Below the pieces are notes generated by a model. It was not told the origin of the DNA. It did no database searches and worked only from the letters and a program-made list of their open reading frames with translations. This document shows, one piece after another, positions 1 to 7,840 of a DNA stretch of 64,000 nt. Position numbers and translations under genes: made by a program. The DNA comes from JAOBAU01 sp034667465 (lineage in GTDB: Bacteria; Acidobacteriota; Thermoanaerobaculia; Gp7-AA8), in NCBI GenBank assembly GCA_034667465.1, contig JAXDJV010000027.1, positions 1 to 64,000 of the forward strand, given 5' to 3'. Numbering within the stretch: the first letter of the stretch is position 1; every line of letters begins with the position of its first letter.

Positions 1-659
1 ATCTTCTTGTCGAGGAAGCGGTCGGTACGGCAGAGCAGCACGTCCGGCTGGATGCCGAGACCGGTCAGCTCCTTCACGCTGTGCTGCGTCGGCTTCGTCT
101 TCACCTCGCCGGCCGCGGAGATGAACGGCACGAGCGTCAGGTGGATGTAAAGCACGTCTTCCTTACCGCGATCCCAGCGGAACTCGCGGATCGCCTCGAG
201 GAACGGCAAGCTCTCGATGTCGCCGACCGTGCCGCCGACTTCACCGAGCACGATGTCGTAGCCTTCCGACGCGTCGAGGATCCGGCGTTTGATCTCGTCC
301 GTGATGTGCGGGATCACCTGCACCGTGCCGCCGAGGTAGTCGCCGCGCCGCTCCTTGCTGATCACCTCGAAGTACACGCGGCCGGTCGTGATGTTGTTCT
401 TCTGATTCATCCGCGTCGAGCAGTAGCGCTCGTAGTGGCCGAGGTCGAGATCGGTCTCGGCGCCGTCGTCGGTGACGTAGACCTCGCCATGCTGGAACGG
501 CGACATCGTGCCGGGATCGACGTTGACGTAGGGATCGAATTTCTGGAGCGTGACTTTGAAGCCGCGCGCTTCGAGGAGTGCGCCGATGGAGGCGGCGGCG
601 ATTCCTTTGCCGAGACCTGATACGACACCGCCGGTGATGAAGATGTATTTCGTGCTCAT
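1..659 (-). CDS. pyrG: CTP synthase, N-terminal part (cut by window edge)
   Basis: Cytosolic CTP synthase makes CTP from UTP, ATP and glutamine, the last step of de novo pyrimidine nucleotide synthesis. Reading the minus strand from the ATG at 659 gives MSTKYIFITGGVVSGLGKGI, the hallmark start of the synthetase domain with its P-loop-like GGVVSGLGKG. It continues through FDPYINVDPGTM, the metal- and UTP-binding stretch DGAETDLDLGHYERY, and GEVGGTVGDIES. About 219 codons are present; the rest of the synthetase domain and the glutamine amidotransferase domain lie outside the window. It is downstream of kdsB on the same strand, separated by a heptamer-repeat hairpin, an order (CTP next to the CMP-Kdo synthase that uses it) that makes metabolic sense. 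No frame break is seen. Confidence 0.97.
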   Translation of the reverse strand, partial: MSTKYIFITGGVVSGLGKGIAAASIGALLEARGFKVTLQKFDPYVNVDPGTMSPFQHGEVYVTDDGAETDLDLGHYERYCSTRMNQKNNITTGRVYFEVISKERRGDYLGGTVQVIPHITDEIKRRILDASEGYDIVLGEVGGTVGDIESLPFLEAIREFRWDRGKEDVLYIHLTLVPFISAAGEVKTKPTQHSVKELTGLGIQPDVLLCRTDRFLDKK

Positions 660-670
660 GCGCGCTCCTT

Positions 671-754
671 GAAGGATGAAGGCAGAAGGATGAAGGATGA
701 AGAAAGCGCAAGGCAGCGGCTATTCAGCCTTCTGCCTTCATGCTTCATCCTTTG
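671..754. repeat. Heptamer-repeat hairpin A (kdsB-pyrG spacer)
   Basis: The left arm (671-699) reads as four consecutive 7-mers, GAAGGAT, GAAGGCA, GAAGGAT, GAAGGAT. The right arm (about 726-753), read on the other strand, gives AAAGGAT, GAAGCAT, GAAGGCA, GAAGGCT. The arms can pair around a spacer of roughly 25 nt. It fills most of the gap between the kdsB stop and the pyrG start, which are co-directional. It has no T-tract, so it is not a classical intrinsic terminator. Related elements occur at 17040, 21690 and 60511. Confidence 0.8.
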
Positions 755-826
755 ATTGTGGGGACTCTTCGGGCGGGATTGGTGATTGCTGGTCGTGAGC
801 AAAACGCTCACGCATGGGCTCCCGGG

Positions 827-1564
827 TTATGCATGCTTCGCAAGCTCTCGTTCCACGTTCGCGACGTCTTCGGGGCGATCGACTCCGATATGCGGCGTCG
901 TGGTTTCGATGACTCGGATTGTAAAGCCGTTCTGGAGGGCTCGCAACTGCTCGAGCGACTCGGCGCGTTCCAGCGGTGACGGCGCGTGCGTGACGAAGGC
1001 GTCGAGCGCCGCGCGCTGATACGCGTAGACGCCGATGTGTCGTCGCGCAAGCTCGCAGCTGCCGTACGGAATCGCGGCTCGGGAGAAATAGAGCGCGTTG
1101 CCGTTGAGAGCGGTGACGACTTTGACGACGTCGCGGCTGGCCAGCTCTTCATCGGTCGAGATCGGCGCGGCGAGCGTGGCGATCTCGATCGTCGCGTCGC
1201 TTTGCAGCGCGTCGATGAGGCGATCGACATTGCCGATGTCGATCAGCGGCTCATCGCCCTGCACGTTGACGACCTGATCGAATGACGTCGCCTCCAGCGA
1301 TTCGATCTCGCGGATCGCGGCGGCAATGCGATCGGTGCCCGACTGGTAATCGCCGGCGGGCGAGACCACCCGGCCTCCGAAGGATTGCACGTGATCGGAG
1401 ATGCGCGTGTCGTCGGTGGCGACGTAGACGGCAGCGGCGCGCGTCGATGCGATCGACCGTTCGTAAACGCGTCGAATCAGTGACACGCCGGCGATCTCGA
1501 CCAGCGGCTTGCCCGGGAAGCGGGTCGAGCCGTATCGCGCCGGAATTACAATCACGCCTTTCAT
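827..1564 (-). CDS. kdsB: 3-deoxy-manno-octulosonate cytidylyltransferase (CMP-Kdo synthetase)
   Basis: KdsB activates Kdo with CTP to CMP-Kdo for LPS inner-core assembly. The chosen ATG at 1564 gives MKGVIVIPARYGSTRFPGKP, the family's N-terminal nucleotide-binding signature; an in-frame start seven codons earlier is possible but would lie upstream of the predicted promoter. Further family motifs are YVATDDTRI, VNVQGDEPLI and RHIGVYAYQR. Length is 245 aa, as expected. A TAGAAT box ends 11 nt before the ATG, so the mRNA is probably near-leaderless. Its presence indicates an LPS-bearing outer membrane. It is probably transcribed toward pyrG, which supplies the CTP substrate. Confidence 0.96.
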   Translation of the reverse strand: MKGVIVIPARYGSTRFPGKPLVEIAGVSLIRRVYERSIASTRAAAVYVATDDTRISDHVQSFGGRVVSPAGDYQSGTDRIAAAIREIESLEATSFDQVVNVQGDEPLIDIGNVDRLIDALQSDATIEIATLAAPISTDEELASRDVVKVVTALNGNALYFSRAAIPYGSCELARRHIGVYAYQRAALDAFVTHAPSPLERAESLEQLRALQNGFTIRVIETTTPHIGVDRPEDVANVERELAKHA

Positions 1565-1575
1565 GCCGGCCGCGC

Positions 1576-1581
1576 ATTCTA
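1576..1581 (-). promoter_or_regulatory. -10 box (TAGAAT) of kdsB
   Basis: On the minus strand TAGAAT is followed by 11 nt and then the kdsB ATG at 1564. There is no room for a Shine-Dalgarno leader. It belongs to a class of start-proximal -10 boxes seen across this window. No convincing -35 was identified. Confidence 0.55.
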
Positions 1582-1616
1582 CCAACGCGTTCGTTTCTCC
1601 CGCCGATCGCGCGTTG

Positions 1617-2549
1617 ATGCGGCGGCTGACGATCGCACTCGTCGTGCTTTTGATCGCGACGTTCGCCCTCTCGCGGCTCTACCTGCTCTACTCGCATAAG
1701 TTCTACGACGTCACCGGAACGGCGGAGTGGATCTGGGACAAACATCGCCTCGCGGCCGGCGATCCGCTGGCGTTTTTCGCGGTGCGTGATTTTGAGCTGC
1801 CGTCAAATCGCTACTACACGAAGATCAGGATCGTCGGCGATCCGGAGTACACGCTCTACTTCAACGGCGTGGAGATCGGCGGCCGCCGCGTCGGCGAGGA
1901 GCGCTGGCTCGACGTCTATGACGTGACGCCGATCGCGAAGACGGGACGCAACCGAATCGTCGTCGCGGTGCGCAGCGAGAACGGGGTCGGTGGTCTCATC
2001 GCGGGGCTCGACATCGCTCCCGATTACCAGAACATGGTCGTAAGCGGCAGCGACTGGAAAATCTACCGCCAGTGGAGTGATCGTTTGCTGCTCGCCGACG
2101 TGCCGTCAATTGCCGCACGTCCGCCGATGCTGCTCGGCCGTCCGCCGATGCGGCGCTGGAACTACCTCGAACGGAAAGAGCGCTCGCTGGCTGTGCCGCC
2201 GCGGAAGATCGTTGCGCCGAAGAGCGTCAGCACGATGATCGGCGCGCTGCCGGACGTCCGCGTCATCGAAGGGGTCGCGGTGACGGTGACGACGCGCAGC
2301 AGCGCCGTCGTCTACGACTTCGGTCCGACGCAGGGACGCGCGCGGCTGACGCTGGTCGAGACTGCGAGCCGTTCGCGCCGGGTGAAGGTGCGATTCGCGA
2401 ACGATCCGTCCGAGCTCGCGCCGCTCGAAGGCAACCTGCAGTCGTTCGTGTTCGGGGCCGGCGAGCGGACCATCATCGATCCGGTGGAACGATCGTTCCG
2501 CTACGTGATGGTGTACGGCGGCACGGCGCGCGCCGACGTCGCGCAATGA
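1617..2549 (+). CDS. Membrane-anchored protein with a galactose-binding-like beta-sandwich domain
   Basis: Function not known. The ATG at 1617 starts MRRLTIALVVLLIATFALSR, a single N-terminal membrane anchor. It is preferred over upstream in-frame starts because those would overlap kdsB and put charged sequence before the helix. Residues of about 35-135 contain FEL, YFNGVEIGG, WLDVYDVTP and NRIVVAVRSENG. This pattern is typical of the jelly-roll N-terminal domains of glycoside hydrolases such as alpha-L-rhamnosidases, but no catalytic glycosidase domain follows in these 310 aa. The rest is predicted beta-rich and presumably extracytoplasmic. It is divergent from kdsB and ends at a palindromic repeat. 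A role in binding surface polysaccharide is only an inference. Confidence 0.7.
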   Translation: MRRLTIALVVLLIATFALSRLYLLYSHKFYDVTGTAEWIWDKHRLAAGDPLAFFAVRDFELPSNRYYTKIRIVGDPEYTLYFNGVEIGGRRVGEERWLDVYDVTPIAKTGRNRIVVAVRSENGVGGLIAGLDIAPDYQNMVVSGSDWKIYRQWSDRLLLADVPSIAARPPMLLGRPPMRRWNYLERKERSLAVPPRKIVAPKSVSTMIGALPDVRVIEGVAVTVTTRSSAVVYDFGPTQGRARLTLVETASRSRRVKVRFANDPSELAPLEGNLQSFVFGAGERTIIDPVERSFRYVMVYGGTARADVAQ

Positions 2550-2602
2550 TGTGGGGGCGGCCGCCTCGGCCGCCCGGGACGGGCGAAGCGCCCGTCTCCA
2601 CA
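2550..2602. repeat. REP-like double-hairpin element between convergent genes
   Basis: This 53-nt element begins right after the TGA at 2547-2549. It contains two perfect hairpins: 2555-2563 pairing with 2567-2575 (9 bp, 3-nt loop) and 2579-2585 pairing with 2589-2595 (7 bp, 3-nt loop). They are enclosed by outer complementary ends (TGTGG at 2550, CCACA at 2598-2602). The form is that of a bacterial REP/BIME-type interspersed repeat, and it sits in a 65-nt convergent intergenic gap, where it could act as a bidirectional transcription or mRNA-end barrier. No RAYT transposase is in the window. Confidence 0.7.
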
Positions 2603-2614
2603 TTTCTGCAGTCG

Positions 2615-3352
2615 CTAGAACAGCACTTTGCGCACGAAGTACTCTTCGCGCGTCATCGTTTTGTTGTCGATCGCCTGCGCGTCTTCACGCGTCATCCGGA
2701 AACGTCCCGACGAGCCGCCGGTCACGGTTCCCATGAAGAGCTCGACCATCTCCACCTGCGCGCCCTGCACGCCGGCGTTGCGGACCATCAGAAACGCGGT
2801 CGCGGAGATGGCGTTGAACACTTTCTCTTCGGTATCGGCCGTGACGTCCGCGTGGATCGTGTTCGGCGCGGGCGACGTGACTTTGTGCTCGAAGATGCCG
2901 ACGTTCTCGAACGCGCGGACGAACTTGTCGATCACCTCGTTGCTCATCGCCGGACCGCTCGCGGCGGCGACCGGAGCATTCACTGCCGGAGCCGTGTCGC
3001 CAGGCGCGGGAGCCGGCGCCTGCTGCGACGGCAGCTTGCGGAGCTTGATCGTCGAGCCGAGTGACGGACCGGCCGGTTTCGCGGGCGCCGGCGCAGGAGC
3101 GGCCTCGCCGAAGGCGGTGGCGTCGCCGAGGCCGAGCTTCGTCTGTTGATCCGACTTCGCGAAATCGATGAGCGACGCATCGAGCTGCAGCGACGAGCCA
3201 CTTTCGAGCATGACGAGCGCTTTGCCGTTCGTGACGGCCGGCTTCGCCTTCGCCTTGTACTTCGTCCCGTCCCTGAGCACGACCCAGTAGGTGGCGAACG
3301 CCTGAACGGACATCAGCGATACGAGCGCGAACAGCGTGAGCGTTTTCTTCAT
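2615..3352 (-). CDS. Secreted/periplasmic protein with N-terminal LRDG domain
   Basis: Not recognised as a characterised family. It starts at the ATG at 3352 with a clear Sec signal peptide (MKKTLTLFALVSLMSVQAFA, cleavage after AFA). The mature N-terminus reads YWVVLRDGTKYKAKAKP and continues to a segment ending in LIDFAKS. This small beta-rich module resembles the N-terminus of the protein at 18347-19018. A Pro/Ala linker (about residues 85-130) leads to a C-terminal alpha/beta region of about 110 aa with VIDKFVRAFENVGIF and VEMVELFMGTVTGG. Length is 245 aa. An SD-like GGAGA precedes the ATG and a TATAAT box lies about 32 nt upstream, so it is probably a singly transcribed unit divergent from aroF. 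Confidence 0.75.
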   Translation of the reverse strand: MKKTLTLFALVSLMSVQAFATYWVVLRDGTKYKAKAKPAVTNGKALVMLESGSSLQLDASLIDFAKSDQQTKLGLGDATAFGEAAPAPAPAKPAGPSLGSTIKLRKLPSQQAPAPAPGDTAPAVNAPVAAASGPAMSNEVIDKFVRAFENVGIFEHKVTSPAPNTIHADVTADTEEKVFNAISATAFLMVRNAGVQGAQVEMVELFMGTVTGGSSGRFRMTREDAQAIDNKTMTREEYFVRKVLF

Positions 3353-3384
3353 GTCGTCTCCGGATCGGCGTCGAGAACCTTGCG

Positions 3385-3392
3385 ATTATACT
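3385..3392. promoter_or_regulatory. Overlapping divergent -10 boxes (minus-strand gene and aroF)
   Basis: The minus strand reads a consensus TATAAT (3390-3385) toward the secreted-protein gene. The plus strand reads TATACT (3387-3392) toward aroF. The two boxes overlap, so RNA polymerase could occupy only one at a time. Both genes here have a leader with an SD-like sequence. No consensus -35 is seen on either side. Confidence 0.5.
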
Positions 3393-3452
3393 GGCCGAAC
3401 GTCGCCGCCTTCCTGTGTGATTCCGTCCGGGCGGCGCGAAGGAACCCTGCAC

Positions 3453-4487
3453 ATGCTAGTCGTGATGGAGGCCGGCGCACGGCCTGAAGAGATCGAAGCA
3501 GTCATACGTCACATCGAGAGGATCGGCCTGCGCGCGCATGCGATCCCGGGAGCGCAGCGCACGGCGATCGGCATCACCGGCAATCGCGGCGCCGTCGATC
3601 CGGCAGTCATCGAAAACTTTTCCGGCGTCAAGGAAGTCATCCCGGTCTCGCACAGCTACAAGCTCGTCAGCCGGGAAGCGAAGCCGGACGACAGCATCAT
3701 CAGCGTCGGTGGCGTCGACGTCGGCGGCAACGGCATCGTCGTCGTCGGCGGTCCGTGCGCGGTCGAGACCTACGATCAGACGCGCACCATCGCCGAGCGG
3801 ATCAAGCGCGGCGGCGGGCAGCTGTTCCGCGGCGGCGCGTACAAGCCGCGCACGTCGCCGTATTCGTTTCAGGGACTCGAAGAAAAAGGGCTCGAGATTC
3901 TCGCGCGCGTTCGCGAGGAGTTCGATCTGCCGATCGTCACCGAGGCGATCGATCATGAGTCGCTGGCACTCGTCGATCAATACGCCGACTGCATCCAGAT
4001 CGGCGCGCGCAACATGCAGAACTTCTCGCTGTTGAAAGCGGCGGGACGCGCTCGGAAACCGGTACTGCTCAAGCGCGGGATGTCGGCGACGCTCGATGAG
4101 CTGCTTCTCTCCGCCGAGTACATCATGTCGGAAGGAAACTACAACGTGATGCTCTGCGAGCGCGGCGTCCGGACGTTCTCCGATCACACGCGCAACACCG
4201 TCGATCTGTCGATCGTACCGGCCGTGAAGCGAATCAGTCATCTCCCGATCCTCGTCGATCCGAGCCACGGCACCGGCAAGCGGAACAAGGTCGTGCCGAT
4301 GTCGCGCGCGGCGATCGCGGTCGGCGCGGACGGCGTGCTCGTCGAAGTGCATCACAAGCCGGAAGAAGCGTTGTCGGACGGGCCGCAGGCGCTGCTCCCC
4401 GATACGTTCGACCAGCTGGTGCGTGAAGTCGACGCGATCGCGCATGTGCTGGGACGCTCGTTGCAGCCGGCGCTGGCGGCCTCGTAG
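3453..4487 (+). CDS. aroF: 3-deoxy-7-phosphoheptulonate synthase (DAHP synthase, type I-beta)
   Basis: This enzyme condenses phosphoenolpyruvate with erythrose 4-phosphate, the first step of the shikimate pathway. Residues of about 1-70 form the ferredoxin-like N-terminal regulatory domain of the I-beta subfamily (MLVVMEAGARPEEIEAVIRH, then GITGNRGAVDP). The TIM barrel follows with VVGGPCAVET, RGGAYKPRTSPYSFQG, IQIGARNMQN, LLKRGMSATLDE and the metal/PEP motif DPSHGTGKR. The ATG at 3453 has AAGGA about 9 nt upstream; longer in-frame starts would overlap the divergent promoter. Length is 344 aa. It is followed 5 nt later by pyk, whose enzyme consumes the same PEP pool. aroB is at 39301, so the pathway is split. 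Confidence 0.96.
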   Translation: MLVVMEAGARPEEIEAVIRHIERIGLRAHAIPGAQRTAIGITGNRGAVDPAVIENFSGVKEVIPVSHSYKLVSREAKPDDSIISVGGVDVGGNGIVVVGGPCAVETYDQTRTIAERIKRGGGQLFRGGAYKPRTSPYSFQGLEEKGLEILARVREEFDLPIVTEAIDHESLALVDQYADCIQIGARNMQNFSLLKAAGRARKPVLLKRGMSATLDELLLSAEYIMSEGNYNVMLCERGVRTFSDHTRNTVDLSIVPAVKRISHLPILVDPSHGTGKRNKVVPMSRAAIAVGADGVLVEVHHKPEEALSDGPQALLPDTFDQLVREVDAIAHVLGRSLQPALAAS

Positions 4488-4492
4488 CCGGA

Positions 4493-5932
4493 ATGCGCAG
4501 AACCAAAATCATCGCCACACTCGGTCCGGCCTGCAGCGACGAAGCGACGATTCATCGTCTGCTGACATCGGGCGTCGACTGCTTCCGGCTGAACTTCTCG
4601 CACGGCACCGCCGAGGAGAAGATCCCGCTCATTCAGTTGATCCGGCGCATCGCGACCGACCTCGGCAAGTACATTCCGATCCTCGGCGACATTCAGGGGC
4701 CGAAGCTGCGCATCGGTGACGTCGAAGGCGTCATCCACCTGCAAAGCGGACAGCAGTTCACGATCACGACCGAAGCGATGCGCGGCAACGCGCAGATGGT
4801 CTCGACGCCGTTTCTTCCGCTCCCGCGCGAAGTGCAGATCGGCCAGCGCATTCTCATCAACGACGGACTCGTCGAGCTGGTCGTCACCGCTCTCGATGAG
4901 AAGCAGGTCGTCACGCGCGTCATTCACGGCGGCCCGATCTCATCGAAGAAAGGGATGAACTTCCCCGACAGCGAGCTGACCGTCGCGGCGATCACCGAGA
5001 AAGATGAGCGCGACGTGAAGTTCGCGGTCGAGCACCAGCTCGACTACATCGCGGCATCGTTCGTTCGTCGCCGCGGCGACATCGAACGGCTGCGCGAGCT
5101 GCTCGAGCAGTTCGGCGGCAGCGAGATCAACGTCGTCGCGAAGCTGGAGAAACCGCAGGCGCTCGACGCACTCGAAGAGATTCTCGAAGTGAGCGACGGC
5201 GTCATGGTCGCGCGCGGCGATCTCGGCGTCGAACTGCCACCCGAGGATGTGCCGATCCTGCAGAAGAGAATCCTCGCGACCGCCAGCCGGTGGGGACGAT
5301 TCGGCATCACCGCCACGCAGATGCTCGAGTCGATGACGACCGCATCGCGGCCGACGCGCGCGGAAGCGTCCGACGTCGCGAACGCGATCTTCGACGGATC
5401 CGATGCGGTGATGTTGTCGGCCGAGACCGCGTCGGGAAACTATCCGGTCGAAGCGGTGCAGATGATGGCGCGCATCGTTACGGCAGCCGAGGCGAGCGGG
5501 GAAGGGCGGATGGCCGCGGTGCGCGCGCCGTTCCGCAAGTCGAGCGAGTCGGATGAGTTCACCGACGCGCTGGCAGGCGCGGCGAACTACGCCGCCGAAC
5601 AGATCGACGCGAAGTACATCGTCGTCTTCACGCAGACCGGATTCGCGGCGCGGCTGATGTCGAAGTTCCGTCCGAAGGCGCCGATCGTCGCGCTGACGCC
5701 GTCGAGCTGGGTCGCGCGGCGGATGAATCTGCTGTGGGGCGTTCATCCGTTCGTAATGCGCGAGCTCGGCGAGTTCCACGAGCAGATCGTCGATCGCGTC
5801 GATGAATTTCTGCTCGATCGCGATCTCGTCCGTCACGGCGACCGTCTCGTCATCCTGATGGGCTCGCCGATTTATCAGCGGGCGAAGACGAATCTGCTGC
5901 GGGTTCATCGCGTCGTCGCGAAGTCGCTTTGA
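4493..5932 (+). CDS. pyk: Pyruvate kinase
   Basis: Pyruvate kinase converts PEP and ADP to pyruvate and ATP in the last step of glycolysis. MRRTKIIATLGPACSDE is the family N-terminus. DGVMVARGDLGVELPPEDVP carries the active-site and metal region, GITATQMLESM follows, and RPTRAEASDVANAIFDGSDA is the conserved C-side of the barrel. A C-terminal alpha/beta domain starts near residue 350. Length is 479 aa, typical. It starts 5 nt after aroF and is probably co-transcribed, placing two PEP-using enzymes together. An 8-bp stem-loop follows the stop. Confidence 0.97.
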   Translation: MRRTKIIATLGPACSDEATIHRLLTSGVDCFRLNFSHGTAEEKIPLIQLIRRIATDLGKYIPILGDIQGPKLRIGDVEGVIHLQSGQQFTITTEAMRGNAQMVSTPFLPLPREVQIGQRILINDGLVELVVTALDEKQVVTRVIHGGPISSKKGMNFPDSELTVAAITEKDERDVKFAVEHQLDYIAASFVRRRGDIERLRELLEQFGGSEINVVAKLEKPQALDALEEILEVSDGVMVARGDLGVELPPEDVPILQKRILATASRWGRFGITATQMLESMTTASRPTRAEASDVANAIFDGSDAVMLSAETASGNYPVEAVQMMARIVTAAEASGEGRMAAVRAPFRKSSESDEFTDALAGAANYAAEQIDAKYIVVFTQTGFAARLMSKFRPKAPIVALTPSSWVARRMNLLWGVHPFVMRELGEFHEQIVDRVDEFLLDRDLVRHGDRLVILMGSPIYQRAKTNLLRVHRVVAKSL

Positions 5933-5935
5933 AGA

Positions 5936-5954
5936 CCGATCCGTGACGGATCGG
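5936..5954 (+). terminator. Short perfect hairpin after pyk
   Basis: CCGATCCG (5936-5943) and CGGATCGG (5947-5954) form an 8-bp stem with a TGA loop, starting 3 nt after the pyk stop. No T-tract follows, so it is at best a weak or Rho-assisted terminator, or an mRNA 3'-end stabiliser. Confidence 0.4.
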
Positions 5955-5995
5955 GGAAGAGTCGCGCGGTGGCACGCGTTTTCGAGGCAACCCGT

Positions 5996-6024
5996 TTGAC
6001 ATCGGTTTGGCGAAGTCCTAACCT
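5996..6024 (+). promoter_or_regulatory. Sigma70-type promoter of the beta-barrel gene at 6049
   Basis: A perfect -35 TTGACA (5996-6001) is followed by a 17-nt spacer and a weak -10 TAACCT (6019-6024). The start codon at 6049 has a GGGAGGAG Shine-Dalgarno about 6 nt before it. This is a conventional leadered promoter, in contrast to the start-proximal type elsewhere in the window. Confidence 0.6.
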
Positions 6025-6048
6025 CGCCAGGCGATCAGGGAGGAGCTC

Positions 6049-7827
6049 ATGCGTCGAATTCGAGCTATCGCGTTCGCAGCCGTCGTGCTCTCGGCGACGG
6101 GGAGCGCGCGCCCTGCAGACGTCACCGTTGCGGACGTGCTGCAAGTCCTCGGCAACGTCACCAGCGCTGCCCGGCCGGTCGGCAACGCGCTCGTCATCGC
6201 GCTGAACCTCGGCAACCTCGACGCAATCCAGACCTTCTCGACCAGCGACGGCAGCTTCGCACTTCCGCCGCTCCGCTCCGGCATCTACAAGATCATCGCG
6301 GTGAAGTACGGCTACGCGCCGGCGATGGCGATGGTCGTTCCGAACAAAGCCAGCCAGCGCCTGACGCTCAAGCTCGGCAACGAGAACAGCGCGCGCGCCA
6401 AAGATGCGCGCGCCGCGATCTGGGAGATCCGCGGCTCGCTTCCCACCGACATCCTTCGCGAGCTCGACGCCGTGATGGCGCCGCCGCAGGCGCTCGAACA
6501 TATCGACGTGCCGCGCTTCAAAGGCGAGATGGCGTCGATGACCGGCATGGCGGAGCAGACGCCCGCGTTCGCGCAAACCGTCCTCGGCGTGCAGAGCCGC
6601 ATCGGTGAGAACTGGCAGCTCGGCTTCACCGGCAATCTGCATCGCATCGACGATCCGACCGACGACAACCGCTTCGGAACGCCGGCCGCGGAGTCGAGCG
6701 TGATGTCGATGGAGCTTCGTTCGTCGCCGACCGACGCCTATCGCGTCGCATCGACGAAGAGCTGGTGGCGCTATCGCGATTCAGCCGACATTCCCGATCA
6801 GACGGCCGACGTTCGCTCGCACAATTTCGAATGGCAGCACGGCGACGCGCGCGTGCAGGTTCGCTACCTCGCGCAGCAGAACCTTTTCACCGCATCGCCG
6901 GCCGGCTCCGATCTGTTCGAGATCGGCGGCAACACGATGCTGGTCCACACCGAGCGCAACGACCTCGGCGTTGCGCTGCGCGTCTCGCAGGAAAGCTCGC
7001 ACAGCGCTGGGAACGCGGTGTTCCGCACCGCGGACGTCACGGCGAACGGGGCGGTAGCGATCGTGCCGTCGTTCAGCGTGCAGTATGGCGTGTCGAGTCG
7101 GGTCGGGGTTGATGGAACGGCGTGGGCGCCGCGCACCGGCATCGAGTGGAAGCTGACCGATCAGACGTCGTTCGTCGCGACGGGGATGCTGAAGGTCTAC
7201 GACGCCGTGCGCGACGGAATCTATCCGAGCATCGTGGTCTGGTCGGACGACTCCCGCGTGCTGCCGCGCTATTCGTATTCATTCGGATTCGTGAACGGCG
7301 GCGACGCCGCGAACAACTTCTCGGCGATCGCAACGGTGAGCGCGGTCGACGCACCGCAGCGAGTCATTTTCAGCAACGGCTTCGAACCGTTCTGGGACGG
7401 TCTCTACCTCGACGCCGGCGACGTCCGCCGCGATCTCCGCCTCGGCTACCGCCGCGTAATCGGAACGAAGTTCGCGTTCGACGTGTCAGGCAGCGCCGGC
7501 GTGGCGACGCCCGAACTGCCGTCGAGCATTCGCAAGGTGTACGTGACCGGCGACCTGCAGTCGACGTTCAATCCGACCGGCACCACGCTGGCGATCTCGT
7601 TCCGCGAGATTCACCAGCCACAGACCGCGACCGCGTCAACGAAGCCGAACTACCGCAGCGAGAGAGTGAACGTGCACATGGCGCAGTCGCTCCACCTGCC
7701 ACTCGATCTGAAGGTGCTGTTCGGCCTCGAGCTCGCGCACGCCGAAAACTCGCCGTTCCTGCTCGATACGCTGGAGCCGCAGGGCGCGACGCGGAAGTAC
7801 ATTGGCGGACTGGCGCTGAACTTCTAG
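6049..7827 (+). CDS. Secreted outer-membrane beta-barrel protein with carboxypeptidase-like regulatory domain
   Basis: The specific function is unknown. It has a signal-peptide-like start (MRRIRAIAFAAVVLSATGSA, then RPADV). Residues of about 25-110 look like a carboxypeptidase-regulatory-like beta-sandwich (TSDGSFALPPLRSGIYKIIAV). From about residue 180 to the end there are repeated alternating strands such as WQLGFTGNLHRI, FEWQHGDARVQVRYLAQQN and TTLAISFREIHQ. It ends in KYIGGLALNF, with a terminal aromatic residue as in outer-membrane barrels. Length is 592 aa. It lacks an obvious TonB plug, so it is not clearly a receptor. It has its own promoter and SD and is followed by the broken SUFU gene. 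Confidence 0.7.
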   Translation: MRRIRAIAFAAVVLSATGSARPADVTVADVLQVLGNVTSAARPVGNALVIALNLGNLDAIQTFSTSDGSFALPPLRSGIYKIIAVKYGYAPAMAMVVPNKASQRLTLKLGNENSARAKDARAAIWEIRGSLPTDILRELDAVMAPPQALEHIDVPRFKGEMASMTGMAEQTPAFAQTVLGVQSRIGENWQLGFTGNLHRIDDPTDDNRFGTPAAESSVMSMELRSSPTDAYRVASTKSWWRYRDSADIPDQTADVRSHNFEWQHGDARVQVRYLAQQNLFTASPAGSDLFEIGGNTMLVHTERNDLGVALRVSQESSHSAGNAVFRTADVTANGAVAIVPSFSVQYGVSSRVGVDGTAWAPRTGIEWKLTDQTSFVATGMLKVYDAVRDGIYPSIVVWSDDSRVLPRYSYSFGFVNGGDAANNFSAIATVSAVDAPQRVIFSNGFEPFWDGLYLDAGDVRRDLRLGYRRVIGTKFAFDVSGSAGVATPELPSSIRKVYVTGDLQSTFNPTGTTLAISFREIHQPQTATASTKPNYRSERVNVHMAQSLHLPLDLKVLFGLELAHAENSPFLLDTLEPQGATRKYIGGLALNF

Positions 7828-7840
7828 ATCGCCGCGCGTT

